Of a stretch of 8,791 nucleotides of DNA, positions 1-5,632 are shown piece by piece (the stretch's first letter is position 1; each line of letters opens with the position of its first letter). A program made the position numbers and the translations under genes. A model generated the notes under the pieces. The model did no database searches and was not told the DNA's origin. It saw nothing but the letters and a program-made list of their open reading frames with translations. The stretch comes from JBBKWH01 sp041165345 (lineage in GTDB: Bacteria; Pseudomonadota; Gammaproteobacteria; Pseudomonadales; Moraxellaceae): the NCBI GenBank assembly GCA_041165345.1, contig JBEANQ010000110.1, positions 1 to 8,791 on the forward strand, in the 5' to 3' direction.

Positions 1-759
1 GAGCAAGGCCAGCACTTCTTCTTCGGTTTCACCCAAACCGACCATCAGGCCGCATTTGGTGGGAATATCAGGCCGGACGTCTTTAAATTTTTTCAGCAAT
101 TGAAGCGAGTGCTGATAGTCAGAACCCGGCCGCATGGCTTTGTACAGCCGTGGCACGGTTTCGATGTTGTGGTTAAACACATCTGGCGGGCATTCGCTCA
201 TGATGCGCAAGGCGATGTCCATGCGCCCACGAAAATCTGGCACTAAAATTTCGAGCAAGGTGTTGGGCGTGAGTTTGCGGGTCTCGACAATACAGTCCAC
301 AAAATGCTGTGCGCCGCCATCTAATAAGTCATCCCGATCCACCGAGGTAATGACCGCATATTTTAGCCCTAAACCGGCAATGGTTTCGGCCATGTGGCGG
401 GGTTCGTCGGGGTCTAAAGCATTGGGACGGCCATGCGCCACATCACAAAACGGACAACGACGGGTGCAAATTGCACCCATAATCATAAAGGTCGCTGTGC
501 CACCGCCAAAGCATTCGGCCAAGTTGGGGCAGGCGGCTTCTTCGCAGACGGTATGTAGTTTTTGGGCGCGTAGGGTGTCTTTAATGCGTTGGACTTCTGC
601 GGGGGCGGTCATTTTGACCCGAATCCAATCGGGTTTTTTGGGCAGTTCGACGGTAGGAATAATTTTGACCGGAATCCGCGCCATTTTCTCTGCACCGCGT
701 AATTTTTCACCTTGAACAGGCTTCTTGAGCGGTTGCGTTGTCTCGTTGGCGTGGGTCAT
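1..759 (-). CDS. lipA: Lipoyl synthase LipA (C-terminus cut by window edge)
   Basis: Radical SAM enzyme that inserts two sulfur atoms into octanoyl groups on the lipoyl domains of 2-oxoacid dehydrogenases and the glycine cleavage H protein, in the cytosol. Reading back from the ATG at 759 gives 253 open codons to the window edge; the family is about 320 residues, so roughly 70 C-terminal residues, including the expected RSSY-type motif, lie outside. Both iron-sulfur cluster motifs are visible: the auxiliary-cluster cysteines C72, C77, C83 in CEEAACPNLAEC, and the radical SAM CxxxCxxC at C98, C102, C105 in CTRRCPFC. Family blocks DRDDL and NHNIETVPRLY follow. The start was chosen because the protein begins with a normal-length N-terminal extension; the ATG at 770 is out of frame. 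No clear Shine-Dalgarno precedes it. The gene is divergent from sthA. Identity is secure. Confidence 0.97.
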   Translation of the reverse strand, partial: MTHANETTQPLKKPVQGEKLRGAEKMARIPVKIIPTVELPKKPDWIRVKMTAPAEVQRIKDTLRAQKLHTVCEEAACPNLAECFGGGTATFMIMGAICTRRCPFCDVAHGRPNALDPDEPRHMAETIAGLGLKYAVITSVDRDDLLDGGAQHFVDCIVETRKLTPNTLLEILVPDFRGRMDIALRIMSECPPDVFNHNIETVPRLYKAMRPGSDYQHSLQLLKKFKDVRPDIPTKCGLMVGLGETEEEVLALL

Positions 760-791
760 GTCAATACCATGTCGGTCAAATCTGTGCGGCA

Positions 792-797
792 ATTATA
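792..797 (-). promoter_or_regulatory. Candidate -10 box of lipA promoter
   Basis: A perfect TATAAT reads on the minus strand here, 32 bases upstream of the lipA ATG, so transcription would start with a leader of about 25 bases. No good -35 hexamer sits 16 to 18 bases further upstream (only CCGTCC/CGTCCC-like sequence), and there is no TGn extension. The call therefore rests on one box and on its position. Confidence 0.4.
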
Positions 798-991
798 GGC
801 CAGATTGCCCACAGGGACGGCGAGTTTTGGCGACGCGGGCGGCATTTTCTGGCATGGGGTGCGGTGGAGTCGCGCACAAATCGCCCATCCGTGTGCATTT
901 TGTGTCAACAGAAGCCGGTGTGCGGGTGTTGCGTGGGGCAAAAATCGTTAAGATCAAGACCATCATTTCCTTGATACGGTCTCGTTGACTC

Positions 992-2419
992 ATGCCCCGC
1001 TCAAAAAAAAACATTGATCCCAAATATCAAGATTCGCAGTATCAATATGACGCGGTGGTGTTGGGTGCAGGCCCTGCCGGTGAAGCCGCAGCCATGAAAT
1101 TGGCAAAGTCTGGCCGCAAAGTCAGCGTGATTGATCTGCGTGATCAAGTGGGGGGCAACTGCGCACATGTGGGGACGATTCCCAGCAAAGCCTTGCGTCA
1201 AACGGTGTTTAACATCATGCGTTATCAGCGTGATCCGTTGTTTCAAAAAATTGGCGAATGGAAACACGTTCCATTGACCCAGATTTTGGGCAATGCACGC
1301 AAAGTGATTGAGCAACAGGTGGACACGCACACGCGCTTTTATGAGCGTAATCAAATTGATGTGCATCATGGCCGCGCCGTGATTGAAGATGCGCATCATC
1401 TGATTGTACATTTGCGAGAAGGCGGCACCGAGCGACTGAGTTTTGATCAACTGGTGGTTGCCACCGGTAGTCGTCCTTATCAGCCTAAAGAACTCGATTT
1501 TAATCATGCACGGGTGTTTGATAGCGACAAAATTTTAACTTTGGACTATCCGATCCAAAAGATCATTATTTATGGGGCAGGAGTCATTGGCTGCGAATAC
1601 GCCTCTATTTTTGTGGGTTTGGGTTATAAGGTTGAGTTAATCAATACCCAATCACAATTGCTGAGTTATTTAGATGACGAAATCGCCGATGCCTTGTCGT
1701 ATTATTTGCGTGAACTGGGTGTATTGATTCGACATAATGAACAAATTGACCGCCTAGATACCAGTGATGATTCGGTGGTGCTGTATTTGCAATCGGGTAA
1801 AAAGATCAAAGCCGATGCGATTTTATGGTGCAATGGGCGTTCTGGCAATACCGATGGCTTAAACCTTGAGGCGATGGGATTAACCCCCAATAGTCGTGGA
1901 CAGTTAGCGGTTAATGCGCAGTATCAAACCGAAGTCGAACATGTATATGCCGCCGGTGACGTGATTGGCTGGCCGTCATTGGCCTCTGCGGCGTATGACC
2001 AAGGCCGTGCGACGGCGGCTTACATGCTAGGCGATACCGATGCACAACCGGTGGTGAGTGTGCCGACAGGCATTTATACCATTCCTGAAATTTCGTCGAT
2101 TGGCAAAACTGAAAAAGAGCTAACCGATGAAAAAGTACCCTATGAAATTGGTCACGCGTTCTTTCGTCAATTGGCACGGGCGCAAATTACTGGCGAGACG
2201 GTCGGTGTGCTAAAAATGCTGTTTCATCGTGAAACATTAGAAATTTTGGGTATTCATTGTTTTGGTAATAACGCTGCCGAGATTGTGCATATTGGACAGG
2301 CGGTGATGTTATCTTCTAATAATAGCCTGAATTACTTCACACAAACCACATTTAACTATCCGACAATGGCCGAAGCCTATCGGGTGGCGGCATTAAATGG
2401 ACTCAATCGGTTGTTTTAA
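992..2419 (+). CDS. sthA: Soluble pyridine nucleotide transhydrogenase SthA
   Basis: FAD flavoprotein of the cytosol that passes reducing equivalents between NADPH and NAD+, mainly to relieve NADPH excess. It has the disulfide-reductase fold: FAD-binding GAGPAG at residues 25-30, ATGSRPY at 157-163, a second dinucleotide motif GAGVIG at 195-200, the AAGD FAD motif at 320-323, and a C-terminal dimerisation domain ending in the SthA-like block FNYPTMAEAYRVAALNGLN. The redox disulfide of lipoamide dehydrogenases (CxxxxC) is absent: C57 is present but T62 replaces the second cysteine. That is the SthA arrangement and separates it from Lpd and glutathione reductase. The 475 residues are slightly longer than E. 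coli SthA (466) because of a polar N-terminal extension. An in-frame TGA at 986-988 means the start cannot lie further upstream, and the next in-frame Met (M35) would remove the FAD motif. No Shine-Dalgarno is visible before this ATG. Confidence 0.96.
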   Translation: MPRSKKNIDPKYQDSQYQYDAVVLGAGPAGEAAAMKLAKSGRKVSVIDLRDQVGGNCAHVGTIPSKALRQTVFNIMRYQRDPLFQKIGEWKHVPLTQILGNARKVIEQQVDTHTRFYERNQIDVHHGRAVIEDAHHLIVHLREGGTERLSFDQLVVATGSRPYQPKELDFNHARVFDSDKILTLDYPIQKIIIYGAGVIGCEYASIFVGLGYKVELINTQSQLLSYLDDEIADALSYYLRELGVLIRHNEQIDRLDTSDDSVVLYLQSGKKIKADAILWCNGRSGNTDGLNLEAMGLTPNSRGQLAVNAQYQTEVEHVYAAGDVIGWPSLASAAYDQGRATAAYMLGDTDAQPVVSVPTGIYTIPEISSIGKTEKELTDEKVPYEIGHAFFRQLARAQITGETVGVLKMLFHRETLEILGIHCFGNNAAEIVHIGQAVMLSSNNSLNYFTQTTFNYPTMAEAYRVAALNGLNRLF

Positions 2420-2442
2420 TGCCTACACCTAAGCGATAAAAA

Positions 2443-2485
2443 AAACGGGCGTTGCGATAGGGTTCGCAGCGCCCGTTTCTTTGGG
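2443..2485. terminator. Bidirectional intrinsic terminator between sthA and the CBS gene
   Basis: The arms AAACGGGCG (2443-2451) and CGCCCGTTT (2470-2478) continue inward, past one T-G pair, into TGCGA/TCGCA, closing a 6-base loop TAGGGT. The 15-bp stem has a T-rich tail TTTCTTT on the right and an A-run on the left, so it can stop both sthA (plus) and the convergent CBS gene (minus, whose stop codon is at 2493). Confidence 0.93.
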
Positions 2486-2492
2486 TTTTGCA

Positions 2493-2924
2493 TCAGCCGG
2501 TAATATAGCTTTGCAGTTGATCAATCATTTTTTGTTGTTCTGCGATCATGGTTTTCACCAAGTCACCAATCGAGAGCATGCCAATCAGACGGCCATGCTC
2601 CATGACGGGCAAATGCCGAATATGCTTGTCGGTCATCAGGCCAAGGCAGGCATCAACCGATTGTTGCGGTTCAACGGTCGTCAAGGTGGTGGTCATGATG
2701 TCCGCAACCAATGTGGTGCGTGATGATCGGTCCATCAGCGCGATTTTGCGGGTGTAGTCGCGTTCACTAAACATGCCGACGAGGGTGTCGTCTTGCATCA
2801 CCACCAGTGCGCCAATGCCTTTGTCGGCCATGAGTGCAATCGCTTCAAAGACGGTGGCAGTGGGGGCAACACAATAGGTGTCTTGATGGGCTTTAGCGTT
2901 GAGAACATCGGTGGCTTTAGGCAT
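2493..2924 (-). CDS. Two-CBS-domain protein (putative adenine-nucleotide sensor)
   Basis: A 143-residue protein made almost entirely of a CBS pair (Bateman module). CBS1 spans about residues 8-65 with the core IGALVVMQDDTLVGMFSERD; CBS2 spans about 73-132 with IRHLPVMEHGRLIGMLSIGD. The D residues ending the SERD and SIGD strands are typical ligand-contacting positions. A short polar, helical tail rich in Q, M and I closes the protein. There is no signal peptide, membrane segment or attached catalytic domain, so it is probably a cytosolic regulator; such pairs commonly bind AMP, ATP, SAM or NAD-type ligands. Partner and ligand cannot be read from the sequence. Only a weak ribosome-binding site (GAGA) precedes the ATG. 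It converges on sthA and diverges from the flavoprotein gene, so it is probably transcribed alone. Confidence 0.9.
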   Translation of the reverse strand: MPKATDVLNAKAHQDTYCVAPTATVFEAIALMADKGIGALVVMQDDTLVGMFSERDYTRKIALMDRSSRTTLVADIMTTTLTTVEPQQSVDACLGLMTDKHIRHLPVMEHGRLIGMLSIGDLVKTMIAEQQKMIDQLQSYITG

Positions 2925-3066
2925 GTGGTTTTTTCTCGCGGACAGTGGCTTGATGATTCAGGGTATGCAAAGGTCACACCAACAGTGAGGCCAGCAATAT
3001 CATGTTTTGCACAGGTGTTCTATTGGCGCACTGCAATCAGCCGACAAAATAACCGTGGCGTAATCG

Positions 3067-3092
3067 AGTCATGCGCAGGCATGAAAGTCATG
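3067..3092. promoter_or_regulatory. Phased CATG boxes / AGTCATG direct repeat (possible operator)
   Basis: AGTCATG occurs at 3067-3073 and again at 3086-3092. A further CATG lies between them, so CATG cores begin at 3070, 3080 and 3089, about one helical turn apart. CATGC-GCAG-GCATG (3070-3083) is also a perfect hairpin. The cluster lies in the divergent gap between the CBS gene and the flavoprotein gene, 75 bases before the latter's ATG. It is consistent with a regulator site, but chance is not excluded. I found no convincing sigma-70 promoter in this gap. Confidence 0.25.
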
Positions 3093-3153
3093 ACCCTTGC
3101 GAGCCTTGGCAAATTCGCGCAGGATGATCGGCACTTCAAAAACAGCCCACATC

Positions 3154-3159
3154 AAGGAG
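3154..3159 (+). promoter_or_regulatory. Ribosome binding site of the NMO-like gene
   Basis: AAGGAG, seven bases before the ATG at 3167. This strong Shine-Dalgarno fixes the start. Confidence 0.85.
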
Positions 3160-3166
3160 TGGTTGC

Positions 3167-4090
3167 ATGTCTGCTCGTCGCCTATTTGGCAACAATTTGC
3201 GTCTTCCAGTGATTGCCGCGCCAATGTTTTTGGTGTCTGGTCTAGACCTTGTGCAAGCCTGCTGTGTGTCGGGGGTGGTGGGGTCGTTTCCGGCTGCCAA
3301 TGCCCGCACGCTAGAGGACTTGCGTGATTGGCTGACCCAAATGCAAGCCTTTATGCAGGCTCATCCTACCGCCGCACCGTATGCGATGAATGTCATTTTG
3401 CTGGACAAAATGAATGACCGCAAAGCCGAAGAGTTGGCCTTGGCAGAAGAGTTTCAAGTGCCAATTTTGATTACTTCTGTGGGTGATCCCACCGAGACCG
3501 TCCAGCGCGCCCATGCGTGGGATGGCAAGGTGATTCATGATGTGGTCACTATTCGACATGCCAAAAAAGCTGCGCAAGCCAAGGTAGATGGTCTGATTTT
3601 GGTCTGTGGCGGGGCGGGTGGTCATACCGGCCAAATGAACCCGTTTGCGTTTATCAGTCAGATTCGGGAGTTTTGGTCAGGTCTGTTGATTGTGGGCGGC
3701 GCAGTGTCGAACGGCCAAACCGTACGCGCCATTGAAGTGATGGGCGCAGATATGGCCTATATTGGCTCGCGCTTTATTGCCACCACAGAGTCCATGGCTG
3801 CCGCAGACTACAAAGCGATGGTGTTGAGCAGTGAGGCCAGCGATGTGGTGTTGAGTGCGGTGTTTTCGGGTGTGCCAGCGCATTATCTAAAGCCCTCCAT
3901 TGCGCTGGCAGGTTTAGACCCCGATCACTACACCGCAGATGAAGTCAAGATTAAAAACATTAAAGCATGGCGTGATGTATGGAGCGCAGGGCATGGCGTG
4001 GGATCTATTCATGATGTGCCGTCAACCGCGACTTTAGTTCAGCGTTTATCTGATGAGTATCAGCAAGCGACTCAACACGCTGTTTTTTAA
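3167..4090 (+). CDS. Nitronate monooxygenase / 2-nitropropane dioxygenase-family flavoprotein
   Basis: FMN-dependent TIM-barrel oxidoreductase of 307 residues, cytosolic, with no signal peptide. Family features in order: an N-terminal IAAPMFLVSG strand-loop (about 16-25); a VCGGAGGHTGQ block with H153, at the position of the family's conserved catalytic or flavin-contacting histidine; the phosphate-binding GGAVSNGQT; GADMAYIGSRFIAT; and the C-terminal block WRDVWSAGHGVGSIHDVP. Members oxidise alkyl nitronates such as propionate-3-nitronate, but many relatives have other or unknown substrates, and some are NAD(P)H:quinone reductases. Class membership is clear; substrate is not. FabK (enoyl-ACP reductase) is a related alternative, but the AGHGVG tail and the short length fit the NMO group better. 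The gene stands alone, divergent from the CBS gene, and is followed by a long gap before the porin gene. Confidence 0.88.
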   Translation: MSARRLFGNNLRLPVIAAPMFLVSGLDLVQACCVSGVVGSFPAANARTLEDLRDWLTQMQAFMQAHPTAAPYAMNVILLDKMNDRKAEELALAEEFQVPILITSVGDPTETVQRAHAWDGKVIHDVVTIRHAKKAAQAKVDGLILVCGGAGGHTGQMNPFAFISQIREFWSGLLIVGGAVSNGQTVRAIEVMGADMAYIGSRFIATTESMAAADYKAMVLSSEASDVVLSAVFSGVPAHYLKPSIALAGLDPDHYTADEVKIKNIKAWRDVWSAGHGVGSIHDVPSTATLVQRLSDEYQQATQHAVF

Positions 4091-4102
4091 TGGGTTCATT
4101 TG

Positions 4103-4134
4103 CACAAAAAACACCATCAATCGGCGTTTTTGTG
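4103..4134 (+). terminator. Weak terminator-like dyad after the NMO-like gene
   Basis: CACAAAAA (4103-4110) pairs perfectly with TTTTTGTG (4127-4134). The stem continues, with a bulge and a mismatch, to CC/GG around the loop ATCAATC. The right arm itself supplies a T5 run, but no T-tract follows. It begins 12 bases after the stop codon, so it may end the flavoprotein transcript. An operator dyad for the porin is the alternative. Confidence 0.35.
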
Positions 4135-4149
4135 ATTTGCATCTGTTCT

Positions 4150-4155
4150 TATAAG
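4150..4155 (+). promoter_or_regulatory. Candidate upstream -10 box for the porin gene
   Basis: TATAAG matches five of six -10 consensus bases, but only T-rich sequence (TTTTTG at 4127-4132) stands where a -35 should be. If used, the porin mRNA would have a leader of about 180 bases containing the whole 4172-4233 inverted repeat. Confidence 0.25.
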
Positions 4156-4171
4156 CTTGTAGCGTGTGTCG

Positions 4172-4233
4172 ATCCGGTTCAATTTGACAGATTTGGTTAC
4201 GTGTTTCATAGAAACGTCACATTTGAATCGGAT
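4172..4233. repeat. Long inverted repeat over the porin promoter/leader
   Basis: ATCCGGTTCAA (4172-4182) and TTGAATCGGAT (4223-4233) pair over 11 positions with a single G-T wobble. Inside, TGAC (4185-4188) can pair with GTCA (4216-4219), and GTTTC-ATA-GAAAC (4203-4215) forms a hairpin stacked directly on it. The element encloses a consensus -35 box. It may act as an operator in DNA or, if transcription starts upstream, as a folded leader RNA. Confidence 0.6.
4184..4214 (+). promoter_or_regulatory. Candidate porin promoter (-35 TTGACA)
   Basis: A perfect TTGACA lies at 4184-4189. The partner -10 is poor: CATAGA at 17-base spacing (4207-4212) or TAGAAA at 19-base spacing (4209-4214). A perfect -35 with a weak -10 inside a dyad is a pattern seen at regulated promoters. 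The leader would be about 120 bases. Confidence 0.4.
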
Positions 4234-4257
4234 ACTGCGTGCCAAGCGTCGAGTTTC

Positions 4258-4275
4258 TGTTGCATGTGAGCAACA
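4258..4275 (+). other. Small leader hairpin before the porin gene
   Basis: TGTTGC (4258-4263) pairs perfectly with GCAACA (4270-4275) around the loop ATGTGA. The loop is by coincidence an ATG directly followed by TGA. It lies 67 bases before the porin start, in RNA that would be transcribed from either candidate promoter. Confidence 0.4.
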
Positions 4276-4341
4276 CCCGACCATATTGGCAGGACTGGCC
4301 TTTGATGCCGCCCGACCGAATTTTCTCTGGAGTGATTTTTC

Positions 4342-5457
4342 ATGAAAAAGCTATTGCTGGCCACTGTAATTTCGGCCCTGTCGATTTCTGCTGTTCAAGC
4401 TGCACCAAAAGTGTACGGCAAACTGTTTGTGGGTACAGACTACACCAGCAAAAAAGGCCAAAATGGCGCGGATGATGTCAACACCACCAGCGTCAACTCC
4501 AACGCATCGCGCTTTGGTATTAAAGGCGAAGACGAACTGACCCCAACACTGAGCGCAGTGTATCAAATTGAATGGGGCGTATCGGCTGATGGCGATACCA
4601 AAGGTGATTTGAGCCAACGTAACCGTTTCTTGGGTCTAAAAAGCATTGACCTCGGGACTGTAAAATGGGGTCGTTTTGACACTGCTACTAAAGAATCACA
4701 AAACAAAGTCGACTTGTTCAACGACATGGTGGCTGAACAACTGGACATGAAAAACGTATTGGCTGGTGAAAACCGTGTCAACAACGTGATTGGCTATGAA
4801 GCACCAGAAATTGAAGGTGTTCCAGTTAAGTTCACTGCCAACTTGATCCTAGATCAAGAAAAAACCGCTGGTGACAGCAATACCAACGTCAATGGCGGTT
4901 TGAGCGGTAGCAAAAACGGCGACAACGGTTTGTCGGCATCGGTTGCTTATGATCAAGCGGGTGTATACGTCGCTTTGGCTGGCGACAAAAAAGTAAACAA
5001 CACGTTTGTTGGTGCAGTGAGCACTGCGGTTCCTTCGGATATCATTCGTGTTGTGGGTCAGTTTGATTTGGCTCAAATTGCTCAAGTGACTGGTTTGACC
5101 GTTGGTGCGCTGTATGAAAATACCAAGCCATCTGACACCAACGTGGTTGTTGACCAGCAAGATGCGTATTTGTTGAGTGCAAGCTACAAACTGCCAGAAA
5201 GCACCGGTATGGATGGTTTTGGTCTGTTTGCTCAGTACCAACAATCTAAAACTGCGCTAAAACTGGCTGGCAGCCCTGATGACCTGAAGCGTACCCAAGT
5301 GGGCGGCGGTGTCACCTATGCATTCTCGCCAAAAACGACAGTGTATGGCTACGTTGCTCAACAGAAGTTTGATGCAGTCACTGTCGCGGCGACCAACACT
5401 TACGCCCGTGATGTTAAAACCAACTTCATTGGCATGTCACTTGAACACAAGTTCTAA
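4342..5457 (+). CDS. Outer-membrane general porin (Gram-negative porin family)
   Basis: A 371-residue precursor. Residues 1-20 are a classic Sec signal peptide (MKK, hydrophobic core, VQA before a likely cut at A20). The mature protein opens with PKVYGKLFVGTDY, the usual first strand of trimeric porins, and contains SRFGIKGEDELTPTLSAVYQIEW and KWGRFDTATKES-type blocks of the OmpC/Porin_4 superfamily. Alternating strands with polar, charged loops follow, and the chain ends ...MSLEHKF with the terminal phenylalanine read by the BAM assembly machinery. Its likely role is passive diffusion of small hydrophilic solutes; selectivity cannot be read from sequence. Shine-Dalgarno GGAG sits at 4329-4332, with nine bases to the ATG. 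The gene is monocistronic: a long leader precedes it and a strong terminator follows. Compared with its neighbours it is rich in AAA, AAC and GGT codons, consistent with high expression. Confidence 0.92.
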   Translation: MKKLLLATVISALSISAVQAAPKVYGKLFVGTDYTSKKGQNGADDVNTTSVNSNASRFGIKGEDELTPTLSAVYQIEWGVSADGDTKGDLSQRNRFLGLKSIDLGTVKWGRFDTATKESQNKVDLFNDMVAEQLDMKNVLAGENRVNNVIGYEAPEIEGVPVKFTANLILDQEKTAGDSNTNVNGGLSGSKNGDNGLSASVAYDQAGVYVALAGDKKVNNTFVGAVSTAVPSDIIRVVGQFDLAQIAQVTGLTVGALYENTKPSDTNVVVDQQDAYLLSASYKLPESTGMDGFGLFAQYQQSKTALKLAGSPDDLKRTQVGGGVTYAFSPKTTVYGYVAQQKFDAVTVAATNTYARDVKTNFIGMSLEHKF

Positions 5458-5470
5458 TCACTGCTGATTA
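5455..5470 (+). repeat. Perfect hairpin across the porin stop codon
   Basis: TAATCA (5455-5460) and TGATTA (5465-5470) are perfect inverted arms around CTGC. The left arm contains the TAA stop codon. The hairpin sits seven bases before the porin terminator stem and may help protect the mRNA 3' end. Confidence 0.5.
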
Positions 5471-5477
5471 GGCCTTC

Positions 5478-5510
5478 AAAAAAGCCCGCCTTGTGCGGGC
5501 TTTTTTTGTT
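5478..5510 (+). terminator. Porin rho-independent terminator
   Basis: AAAAAAGCCCGC (5478-5489) pairs with GCGGGCTTTTTT (5495-5506) around CTTGT and is followed by a seven-T run. This is a textbook intrinsic terminator, and the A-run on the left could also give weak activity on the other strand. It isolates pyrG transcription from the porin. Confidence 0.95.
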
Positions 5511-5556
5511 TTCGTTCGATTTGTGTGGTTTGGCGATGACATATCATGCGAGCGCT

Positions 5557-5586
5557 TTGCTTTATGACCCATCGCTGAAGTAAAAT
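5557..5586 (+). promoter_or_regulatory. Probable pyrG promoter
   Basis: TTGCTT (5557-5562) and TAAAAT (5581-5586) are separated by 18 bases. The -10 matches five of six and the -35 four of six consensus positions. The start of transcription would be near 5593, giving a leader of about 40 bases. It is the best sigma-70-like pair in the window and probably drives pyrG-kdsA. Confidence 0.6.
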
Positions 5587-5604
5587 CCTGCCGCTTGAGC
5601 ATAC

Positions 5605-5616
5605 GCCCGCAAGGGC
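5605..5616 (+). other. GNRA-tetraloop hairpin in the pyrG leader
   Basis: GCCC-GCAA-GGGC forms a perfect 4-bp stem with a GNRA-type loop, three bases upstream of the Shine-Dalgarno GGGAG (5619-5623) and within the predicted leader. Confidence 0.4.
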
Positions 5617-5632
5617 TTGGGAGTAGAAGCTG

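Noticed and set aside
134..715. Long plus-strand open frame over lipA
   Set aside because: It is antisense to the clearly recognisable lipoyl synthase and its translation is low-complexity and resembles no family.
725..1023. Small overlapping open frames on both strands in the lipA-sthA gap
   Set aside because: They overlap one another, lack ribosome binding sites and encode no recognisable motif. The gap is better read as a divergent regulatory region.
1163..1178. Loss of one active-site cysteine in the disulfide-reductase-type protein
   Set aside because: C57 with T62 is normal for SthA, which has no redox disulfide, so it is not a defect or novelty.
2925..3166. Possible tRNA, small RNA or missed gene in the CBS-NMO gap
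   Set aside because: No cloverleaf, no terminator-ended unit and no open frame with a ribosome binding site is visible. Only the CATG boxes and the NMO Shine-Dalgarno stand out.
4239..4475. Open frame beginning in the porin leader and running into the porin gene
   Set aside because: It starts with GTG, has no ribosome binding site and overlaps the signal-peptide region of the porin in another frame.
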